Assembly (NCBI GenBank): GCA_905370255.1
Contig: CAJPKC010000015.1
Span: 1 to 10,868 of the forward strand
Reading direction: 5' to 3'
DNA length: 10,868 bases
DNA from: Streptococcus oralis
GTDB lineage: Bacteria > Bacillota > Bacilli > Lactobacillales > Streptococcaceae
The notes beneath the pieces are model-generated. The model saw only the letters and a program-made list of their open reading frames with translations. It did not search any database and was not told where the DNA came from. This document shows positions 1 to 6,290 of this stretch, one piece after another (within the stretch, counting starts at the first letter, position 1; the number at the start of each line of letters is the position of its first letter). The translations under genes were made by a program, and so were the position numbers.

Positions 1-388
1 TACCTCGAGAGGGGACGGAAACACCGTTTTTCATTTCAATAATATAATTTTCCATAATCGATATAAACCTATATACCTCGAGAGGGGACGGAAACAACTC
101 TTTGGCTTTACTATCATCATCTGATAGTAGAGATATAAACCTATATACCTCGAGAGGGGACGGAAACTGTATGATTCCCATTGTGGAACTACGTAAGTTT
201 CAGGATATAAACCTATATACCTCGAGAGGGGACGGAAACTTCGAGTTCTGACAGATAAACTCGCCAATCGCTTTGATATAAACCTATATACCTCGAGAGG
301 GGACGGAAACACACCATCGATTTTGCTACGAACCGTGCGGGAATCGATATAAACCTATATACCTCGAGAGGGGACGGAAACGTCTTTA

Positions 389-419
389 TCAAACTTGATA
401 GCACATTTAGCAAGTTTGA
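389..419. repeat. 9-bp perfect inverted repeat inside a spacer
   Basis: Within the spacer at 382-419, TCAAACTTG (389-397) is the exact reverse complement of CAAGTTTGA (411-419), with a 13-base loop. The crRNA made from this spacer could fold on itself over most of its guide. The source protospacer probably contained the same dyad, such as an operator or a terminator stem. Confidence 0.9.
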
Positions 420-1475
420 GATATAAACCTATATACCTCGAGAGGGGACGGAAACGGTTGAGATTCTACTGGTGCTGGTGCCAACGCTTTTGGATATAAA
501 CCTATATACCTCGAGAGGGGACGGAAACACTATCTTTAGGATTCAAACAAGTATAAACCTCTTTGATGTAAACCTATTTGCCTCGAGAGGGGACGGAAAC
601 GCCATATCCTTAAGGACATTAATATACTTAGTTTGGATATAAACCTATGTGCCTCGATAGGGGGACGGAAACTCTGGGATGCCCGGAATACCACCTTGAA
701 ACTCTGGCTTGATATAAACTTATCTACCTCGAGAGGGGACGGAAACTCTTTCTGTATCAGTCATGAGTGCTTCCCTTCTTTCTGCAATATAAACCTATAT
801 ACCTTGAGAAGGGACGGTGACAGAGCAGTAGCAAGAGCGAGTGTTCCGCACAAGACAGATATAAGCCTATATACTCGAGAGGGGACGGTAATTTATTTCC
901 TTGACGGAATTCGCCTTCAACGGCTACAAGAGGATATAAACCTATGTACCTCGAGAGGGGACGGAAACGGAATAGACCAAAAAACTATTGGTAAGACACC
1001 AATCATGATATAAACCTATCTATCTCGAGAGGGGACGGAAACACTACCGTTTCAATAGGTCTGTTGACTACTCGTAGTGATATAAACCTATGTACCTCGA
1101 GAGGGGACGGTAACGCGCGTGAAGGCGCTCCATACGTTTTTGTTTTGACATGATATAAACCTATATACCTCGAGAGGGGACGGAAACGTTAGATCATCAA
1201 CTCTGGAACCGTCCGCCATAATGTGATATAAACCTATCCACCTCGCGAGGGGACGGAAACAACAGCCAAACGACCACTCAAAACTACATTATTCGGATAT
1301 AACCCTATTCACCTCGCAAGGGGACGGAAACCCTGTAATTTGATATTCCAAAGTTTTCAAAGTAGGATATAAACCTATGTACCTCGAAAGGGGACGGGAA
1401 CACAAGACGTCCCGTTAGAATTACTTTATTAATCATTGTGATATAAACCTATATACCTCGCGAGGGGACGAAAAC

Positions 1476-1617
1476 CCATTGTCAACAGCATCCTGTAACG
1501 TCTGTCTTAGGATATAAACCTATATACCTCGAGAGGGGACGGAAACCCATTGTCAACAGCATCCTGTAACGTCTGTCTTAGGATATAAACCTATATACCT
1601 CGAGAGGGGACGGAAAC
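1476..1617 (+). repeat. Exact tandem duplication of one spacer-repeat unit (2 x 71 bp)
   Basis: Positions 1476-1546 and 1547-1617 are identical base for base: the same 35-bp spacer (starts CCATTGTCAACAGC, ends GTCTGTCTTAG) followed by a consensus 36-bp repeat. The repeat just before the first copy (1440-1475) is a variant with loop GCGA and handle ACGAAAAC. The duplicated unit is therefore spacer plus its downstream repeat, as expected from unequal recombination or slippage rather than from two separate acquisitions. Confidence 0.97.
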
Positions 1618-2094
1618 ACACCATATAGAGTTATATAGTCCTGAAAATAACCCTGATATAAACCTATATACCTCGAGAGGGGACGATAACAAATCGTCTC
1701 TTGCTTCCTTTGGAAAACGACTCGGAAATATAAACCTATCCACCTCGCGAGGGAACGGAAACGGTTGTGTTTGCCATTTTCATTTACCTTTGAGTAACGA
1801 TATAAACCTATTCACCTCGCGAGGGGACGGAAACCATTAAATTGATTAGCTTAACAAAGTCTGTTGTCTCGATATAAACCTATATACCTCGAGAGGGGAC
1901 GGAAACTCATTACCTAGTCCTTGTAGGTATGTAAAGTACATAATCGATATAAACCTATCCACCTCGCTAGGGGACGGAAACTTCCAAAAGCTTTGTTGAA
2001 TGCCTTCTCTTGTTCCAAAGATATAAACCTATTTACCTCGCTAGGGGACGGAAACTCCGTAAGCGGTTTACCATCGAACATCATGGCGTTGTCG

Positions 2095-2124
2095 GATATA
2101 AACCTATTCACCTCGAGAGGGGAC
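2095..2124 (+). repeat. Truncated terminal CRISPR repeat followed by six Ts
   Basis: The last repeat keeps its first 30 bases, including the whole hairpin (CCTC-GAGA-GGGG) and the first two handle bases AC. The remaining six bases (GGAAAC) are replaced by TTTTTT at 2125-2130. This marks the leader-distal end of the array. Cas6 can presumably still cut here, since the stem is intact. The hairpin plus T-run also resembles a weak intrinsic terminator for the array transcript. Confidence 0.9.
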
Positions 2125-2149
2125 TTTTTTGAAAATTTTGAAAACAGTC

Positions 2150-2178
2150 TTGACACCGCTTCCAGAAAGTGTTAGACT
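2150..2178 (+). promoter_or_regulatory. Predicted sigma-A promoter for the cas/csm operon, extended -10
   Basis: A perfect -35 TTGACA lies at 2150-2155. After 17 bp comes TAGACT at 2173-2178 (4 of 6 matches to TATAAT), preceded by TG at 2170-2171 in the extended -10 position. An A/T-tract region (2125-2146) sits just upstream and could act as an UP element. The predicted start of transcription is near 2184-2186, about 75 bases before cas6. A terminator-like hairpin lies between this promoter and the gene. The promoter is predicted from sequence only. Confidence 0.75.
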
Positions 2179-2196
2179 AAAAGCACATTAAGGGCG

Positions 2197-2238
2197 CCCC
2201 AATCAGGTGAAAAGTACTTTCAGCTTTTGGGGTTTTTT
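2197..2238 (+). terminator. Rho-independent terminator-like hairpin in the cas6 leader
   Basis: CCCCAA (2197-2202) pairs with TTGGGG (2227-2232), immediately followed by TTTTTT (2233-2238). Inside the loop TGAAA (2208-2212) pairs with TTTCA (2218-2222), giving an extended imperfect hairpin. It lies downstream of the predicted promoter and ends 22 bases before the cas6 start. It could stop pre-crRNA transcripts coming from the array, attenuate the operon, or do both. The gap between hairpin and gene is too short for another promoter, so cas expression seems to need read-through. A palindromic GGGCGCCC (2192-2199) overlaps the 5' arm. Confidence 0.8.
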
Positions 2239-2260
2239 CATACAAAGATGAAGGAGTCGA

Positions 2261-2992
2261 ATGAAAAAATTAGTATTTACTTTTAAAAGGGTCGACCATC
2301 CTGCACAAGATTTGGCTGTTAAATTTCATGGCTTCTTGATGGAGCAGTTGGATAGTGACTATGTTGATTATCTGCATCAGCAGCAAACAAACCCTTATGC
2401 AACCAAGGTAATCCAAGGAAGAGAGGACACGCAGTGGGTCGTGCATCTACTTACAGATGACCTCGAGGATAAAGTTTTTATGACCTTGTTAAAGATTAAA
2501 GAGGTGTCTTTAAACGACTTATCTAAACTCAGTGTCGAAAAAGTTGAGATTCAGGAGTTGGGAGCCGATAAACTGTTAGAGATTTTCAATAGTGAGGACA
2601 ATCAAACCTATTTTTCAATCTTTTTTGAAACTCCGACAGGTTTCAAATCACAAGGTTCCTACGTCATCTTCCCGTCTATGCGTTTGATTTTTCAGAGTTT
2701 GATGCAAAAGTATGGAAGGTTGGTTGAAAATCAGCTTGAAATTGAAGAGGATACCTTAGATTACCTATCTGAACACAGCACTATCACGAATTATCGCTTG
2801 GAGACCAGTTATTTCAGGGTGCACGGGCAACGAATCCCTGCCTTTAGAGGAAGGTTAACCTTTAAAATACAAGGCGCTCAAACTCTAAAAGCTTATGTCA
2901 AAATGCTTCTAACATTCGGTGAATATTCAGGTCTTGGCATGAAAACTAGTCTCGGTATGGGAGGGATAAAGCTTGAAGAAAGAAAAGATTGA
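2261..2992 (+). CDS. cas6: Cas6 CRISPR repeat endoribonuclease
   Basis: The 243-residue protein is a Cas6-family RAMP (tandem ferredoxin-like folds). It cuts the pre-crRNA within each repeat, at the 3' base of the CCTC/GGGG hairpin, leaving the ACGGAAAC tag. The diagnostic sign is the C-terminal glycine-rich loop at residues 224-235 (GLGMKTSLGMGG), which packs against RNA in this family. H39 (in YLHQQ) is a candidate catalytic histidine by analogy with staphylococcal III-A Cas6; this is inferred, not shown. Length is normal for III-A Cas6. The ATG is preceded by AAGGAG at 2251-2256, with a rather short 4-base gap. It is the first gene of the operon and directly adjoins the array it processes. 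Its last 20 bases overlap cas10. Nothing suggests damage. Confidence 0.95.
   Translation: MKKLVFTFKRVDHPAQDLAVKFHGFLMEQLDSDYVDYLHQQQTNPYATKVIQGREDTQWVVHLLTDDLEDKVFMTLLKIKEVSLNDLSKLSVEKVEIQELGADKLLEIFNSEDNQTYFSIFFETPTGFKSQGSYVIFPSMRLIFQSLMQKYGRLVENQLEIEEDTLDYLSEHSTITNYRLETSYFRVHGQRIPAFRGRLTFKIQGAQTLKAYVKMLLTFGEYSGLGMKTSLGMGGIKLEERKD
2959..2965 (+). promoter_or_regulatory. Ribosome binding site setting the TTG start of cas10
   Basis: GGGAGGG lies inside the end of cas6, 7 bases before TTG at 2973. No ATG occurs at this point, and the protein read from the TTG gives the standard Cas10/Csm1 N-terminus with the HD motif at residues 15-16. The site therefore supports the non-ATG start and the 20-base overlap with cas6. 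Confidence 0.8.
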
Positions 2993-5243
2993 TTTATTTT
3001 ACGGAGCCCTTTTGCATGATATCGGTAAGGTCATTCAAAGGGCGACAGGAGAACGAAAAAAACACGCCTTGGTAGGCGCGGATTGGTTTGATGAGATTGC
3101 TGATAATCAGGTTATTTCCGATCAAATTAGATATCACATGGCTAACTACCAGAGTGATAAACTTGACAATGACCATCTTGCTTACATAACTTATATCTCT
3201 GATAACATCGCATCAGGTGTCGACAGAAGACAGTCAAATGAGGAGAGCGATGAGGAAGCATCAGCTAAGATTTGGGACACTTACACAAACCAGGCTGATA
3301 TTTTTAACGTTTTTGGAGCGCAAACGGATAAACGCTACTTTAAACCGACGGTTTTAAACTTGAAATCTGAACCTAACTTTGCGTCTGCAACCTATGAACC
3401 CTTCTCAAAAGGTGATTATGCGGCGATTGCGACTCGTATCAAAAATGAATTGGCAGAATTTGAGTTTAACCAAGCACAAATTGACTCTTTGTTAAATCTG
3501 TTCGAAGCGACTCTCTCTTTTGTGCCATCTTCAACTAATACTAAGGAAATCGCTGATATTTCACTTGCTGAGCATAGTCGTCTGACGGCAGCTTTTGCTC
3601 TAGCCATCTATGATTACTTGGAAGATAAAGGTCATCATAACTATAAAGAGGACTTGTTTACTAAAGCATCAGCCTTTTATGAGGAAGAAGCTTTTCTCCT
3701 GGCTAGCTTTGACTTATCAGGGATTCAAGACTTCATCTATAATATAGCGACTAGTGGTGCTGCTAAGCAATTGAAGGCTAGATCTTTGTATCTTGACTTT
3801 ATGAGTGAGTATATCGCAGATAGTTTGCTTGATAAACTAGGCCTTAACCGGGCTAATTTGCTCTATGTCGGTGGGGGACATGCTTACTTTGTCTTAGCCA
3901 ATACTGAAAAAACGGTAGAAACACTTATTCAATTTGAAAAAGATTTCAATCAATTTTTATTGGCTAATTTCCAAACCAGATTATATGTTGCCTTTGGTTG
4001 GGGAAGCTTTGCGGCTAAGGATATCATGAGCGAACTGAACTCACCTGAAAGCTATAGACAGGTCTATCAAAAGGCTAGTCGCATGATTTCTGAGAAAAAA
4101 ATCTCAAGGTATGATTATCAAACCCTTATGTTGTTGAACAGGGGCGGAAAATCCTCTGAAAGAGAGTGTGAGATTTGTCATTCCGTTGAAAATTTAGTTT
4201 CTTATCATGAGCAGAAAGTGTGCAACATTTGTCGAGGCTTGTATCATTTTTCTAAAGAGATTGCCCATGACCATTTCATTATCACTGAAAATGAAGGGCT
4301 CCCGATTGGACCAAATGCCTGTCTTAAAGGTATTGCATTTGAAAAGCTAAGCCAAGAGGATTTTTCCCGTGTCTATGTCAAAAATGACTATAAGGCTGGT
4401 ACGGTTAAGGCAACCCATGTTTTTGTTGGGGATTACCAGTGTGATGAAATTTACAATTATGCTGCCTTATCTAAAAACGAAAATGGATTAGGTATTAAAC
4501 GTTTAGCTGTTGTACGTCTTGACGTGGATGATTTGGGGGCTGCTTTTATGGCCGGCTTCTCCCAACAAGGAAATGGACAATATAGTACCCTATCACGCTC
4601 AGCCACTTTCTCTCGAAGCATGAGTCTTTTCTTCAAGGTTTATATTAACCAGTTTGCTAGTGATAAGAAGCTCTCTATCATCTATGCCGGTGGGGACGAT
4701 GTTTTTGCCATTGGCTCTTGGCAAGATATTATTGCCTTTACTGTTGAACTTCGTCAGAACTTCATTAAATGGACAAATGGAAAACTAACACTCTCAGCTG
4801 GTATCGGTCTATTTGCTGATAAGACCCCTATTAGCTTGATGGCACATCAAACAGGGGAGCTAGAAGAAGCGGCTAAAGGTAATGAGAAAGATAGTATTTC
4901 ACTCTTTAGTTCCGACTATACCCTAAAATTTGACCAGTTTATCACTAATGTTTACGACGATAAGTTAGAGCAGATTCGCTATTTCTTTAATCACCAAGAT
5001 GAACGAGGCAAGAATTTCATTTATAAATTGATTGAATTGCTTCGAAATCATGATCGTATGAATATGGCACGTTTAGCTTATTATTTAACACGACTTGAAG
5101 AATTGACGCGTGAAACAGACAGGGATAAATTTAAAACATTTAAGAATTTATTCTATTCTTGGTACACAAATAAGGATGACAAGGATAGAAAAGAAGCAGA
5201 GTTAGCCTTGCTTCTCTATATCTATGAGATTAGAAAGGATTAG
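2973..5243 (+). CDS. cas10: Cas10/Csm1, large subunit: HD nuclease and cyclic oligoadenylate synthase
   Basis: This 756-residue protein is the signature subunit of type III complexes. Domains in order: an N-terminal HD nuclease with H15-D16 in LLHDIGK, which cuts ssDNA; a first Palm/GGDEF-like region; a zinc finger with C399, C402, C417 and C420 (CEIC and CNIC); and a second Palm with DVDDLG at 517-522 and the catalytic GGDD at 573-576. A helical C-terminal domain that contacts Csm2 follows. D575 and D576 have the same numbers as the residues mutated in published S. thermophilus work, as I recall. When target RNA is bound, the Palm pair converts ATP to cyclic oligoadenylates that activate Csm6. 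The start is TTG, backed by GGGAGGG 7 bases upstream. The gene overlaps cas6 by 20 bases and ends 3 bases before csm2, implying translational coupling. All motifs are intact. Confidence 0.98.
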   Translation: MKKEKIDLFYGALLHDIGKVIQRATGERKKHALVGADWFDEIADNQVISDQIRYHMANYQSDKLDNDHLAYITYISDNIASGVDRRQSNEESDEEASAKIWDTYTNQADIFNVFGAQTDKRYFKPTVLNLKSEPNFASATYEPFSKGDYAAIATRIKNELAEFEFNQAQIDSLLNLFEATLSFVPSSTNTKEIADISLAEHSRLTAAFALAIYDYLEDKGHHNYKEDLFTKASAFYEEEAFLLASFDLSGIQDFIYNIATSGAAKQLKARSLYLDFMSEYIADSLLDKLGLNRANLLYVGGGHAYFVLANTEKTVETLIQFEKDFNQFLLANFQTRLYVAFGWGSFAAKDIMSELNSPESYRQVYQKASRMISEKKISRYDYQTLMLLNRGGKSSERECEICHSVENLVSYHEQKVCNICRGLYHFSKEIAHDHFIITENEGLPIGPNACLKGIAFEKLSQEDFSRVYVKNDYKAGTVKATHVFVGDYQCDEIYNYAALSKNENGLGIKRLAVVRLDVDDLGAAFMAGFSQQGNGQYSTLSRSATFSRSMSLFFKVYINQFASDKKLSIIYAGGDDVFAIGSWQDIIAFTVELRQNFIKWTNGKLTLSAGIGLFADKTPISLMAHQTGELEEAAKGNEKDSISLFSSDYTLKFDQFITNVYDDKLEQIRYFFNHQDERGKNFIYKLIELLRNHDRMNMARLAYYLTRLEELTRETDRDKFKTFKNLFYSWYTNKDDKDRKEAELALLLYIYEIRKD

Positions 5244-5246
5244 GAT

Positions 5247-5627
5247 ATGACAATCTTGACTGATGAGAATTACGTTGATATTGCAGAAAAAGCAATTTTA
5301 AAACTAGAAAGAAATACTAGGAACAGAAAGAATCCGGATGCTTTCTTTCTTACAACAAGTAAACTCAGAAACTTGCTGAGCTTAACTAGTACACTTTTTG
5401 ACGAGAGTAAGGTCAAAGAATATGATGCTCTCCTTGATCGTATTGCTTATTTAAGAGTACAATTTGTCTACCAAGCAGGTAGAGAGATTGCGGTAAAAGA
5501 TTTGGTAGAAAAAGCTCAAATACTGGATGCTCTTAAGGAAATCAAAGATAGAGAGACACTTCAAAGATTTTGTAGATATATGGAAGCACTAGTAGCCTAT
5601 TTCAAGTTTTATGGAGGTAAAGATTAA
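5247..5627 (+). CDS. csm2: Csm2, small helical subunit of the Csm complex (Cas11-like)
   Basis: The 126-residue, charged, probably all-helical protein sits in the usual csm2 slot between cas10 and csm3. Csm2 copies form the second filament of the complex, running beside the Csm3 backbone and helping to hold the crRNA-target duplex; the protein has no known catalytic activity. No enzyme motif is visible here. The C-terminal half (RFCRYMEALVAYFKFYGG) resembles the conserved helix of the family. The ATG follows the cas10 stop by 3 bases, with a weak AGGA-type site inside the end of cas10, so it is probably coupled to cas10 translation. Its stop TAA shares one base with the csm3 start. Identification rests on sequence resemblance and position. 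Confidence 0.93.
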   Translation: MTILTDENYVDIAEKAILKLERNTRNRKNPDAFFLTTSKLRNLLSLTSTLFDESKVKEYDALLDRIAYLRVQFVYQAGREIAVKDLVEKAQILDALKEIKDRETLQRFCRYMEALVAYFKFYGGKD

Positions 5628-6289
5628 TGACATTCGCTAAGATTAAATTTTCAGCTCAAATTCGTTTAGAGACAGGCCTCCATATTGGTGGAAGCGATGC
5701 TTTTGCGGCCATTGGTGCAATCGATTCGCCTGTTATTAAAGATCCTATTACCAACCTACCAATCATTCCTGGTTCAAGTCTCAAAGGAAAAATGAGAACT
5801 CTTCTTGCCAAGGTTTATAATGAAAAAGTAGCTGAGAAACCAAGCGACGACACTGATATTCTTAGCCGTTTATTTGGGAATAGTAAAGATAAACGATTCA
5901 AAATGGGACGCTTGATTTTTCGTGATGCCTTTTTGTCAACCGCTGATGAGATAGACTCTCTTGGAGTAAGAAGTTATACAGAAGTAAAATTTGCAAAAAC
6001 AATTGACCGTATCACAGCCGAAGCCAATCCAAGACAAATTGAACGTGCTATTCGTAACAGTACCTTTGATTTCGAGTTGATTTATGAAATTACAGATGAG
6101 AATGAAAATCAAGTCGAGGAAGATTTCAAAGTGATTCGAGATGGCTTAAAACTTCTTGAACTTGATTATCTTGGAGGTTCTGGATCTCGAGGTTACGGTA
6201 AGGTTGCTTTTGAAAACCTCAAAGCTACTACCGTATTTGGAAATTATGATGTTAAAACATTGAATGAACTTTTAACTGTGGAGGTCTAA
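5627..6289 (+). CDS. csm3: Csm3, backbone RAMP subunit and target-RNA endonuclease
   Basis: The 220-residue Cas7-family protein polymerises along the crRNA and cuts bound target RNA at 6-nt steps. The catalytic aspartate D33 (in AAIGAIDSP) is present at the number reported for S. thermophilus Csm3. H19 in the conserved LHIGG segment is also present. Other RAMP marks are PGSSLKG (48-54) and the glycine-rich GGSGSRGYGK (183-192). The ATG overlaps the csm2 stop by one base and has a strong GGAGG at 5613-5617, 9 bases upstream, fitting the need for several copies per complex. Length is typical. No defects are seen. Confidence 0.97.
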   Translation: MTFAKIKFSAQIRLETGLHIGGSDAFAAIGAIDSPVIKDPITNLPIIPGSSLKGKMRTLLAKVYNEKVAEKPSDDTDILSRLFGNSKDKRFKMGRLIFRDAFLSTADEIDSLGVRSYTEVKFAKTIDRITAEANPRQIERAIRNSTFDFELIYEITDENENQVEEDFKVIRDGLKLLELDYLGGSGSRGYGKVAFENLKATTVFGNYDVKTLNELLTVEV

Positions 6290-6290
6290 T

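Larger units (their letters stand above)
1..2124 (+). CRISPR. Type III-A CRISPR array (CRISPR2-like), 30 repeats and 29 spacers, open at left edge
   Basis: The repeat is 36 bp: GATATAAACCTATATA, then hairpin CCTC-GAGA-GGGG, then handle ACGGAAAC. Repeats start at 1 (last 22 bases only), 60, 132, 204, 275, 346, 420, 493, 565, 636, 711, 786, 858, 933, 1007, 1079, 1152, 1225, 1296, 1366, 1440, 1511, 1582, 1655, 1727, 1799, 1871, 1946, 2020 and 2095 (truncated). Spacers are 34-40 bp. The repeats from 60 to 528 are identical. Further right most differ, mainly at repeat positions 14-16 and in the hairpin loop, although those at 1152, 1511, 1582 and 1871 are consensus. The ACGGAAAC end matches the 8-nt crRNA tag known for S. 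thermophilus type III-A, so the transcript reads left to right. The homogeneous left end and degenerate right end agree with a leader beyond the left edge. Spacer targets cannot be named without a database search. Confidence 0.98.

Noticed and set aside
31..413. Open frames on the minus strand over the array with recurring FRPLSRYIGLY / FPSPLEVYRFIS peptides
   Set aside because: The peptide repeats are translations of the reverse complement of the CRISPR repeat in shifting frames. They have no ribosome binding site and no independent coding signal.
633..1013. Plus-strand open frame with recurring DINLCTSRGDGN peptides, and similar frames at 1914-2175
   Set aside because: These are again translated CRISPR repeats and spacers, not proteins.
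60..2055. TATAAA/TATATA in each repeat as internal promoters
   Set aside because: The motif is part of the repeat itself. I found no TTGACA-like box at 16-18 bp; TTGACA at 1145-1150 is too close to TATATA in the next repeat and mis-spaced for a -10.
1..2124. Type II (Cas9) or type I array
   Set aside because: The repeat family, the ACGGAAAC handle and the adjacent cas6-cas10-csm genes all indicate type III-A; no cas9, cas3 or tracrRNA is present.
2179..2260. Riboswitch or small peptide gene in the cas6 leader
   Set aside because: The leader shows only a terminator-like hairpin. No known riboswitch core and no start codon with a ribosome binding site precede cas6.
2994..3607. Minus-strand open frames within cas10
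   Set aside because: They lie opposite a clearly coding and conserved gene, have no recognisable domain, and are expected antisense shadows.
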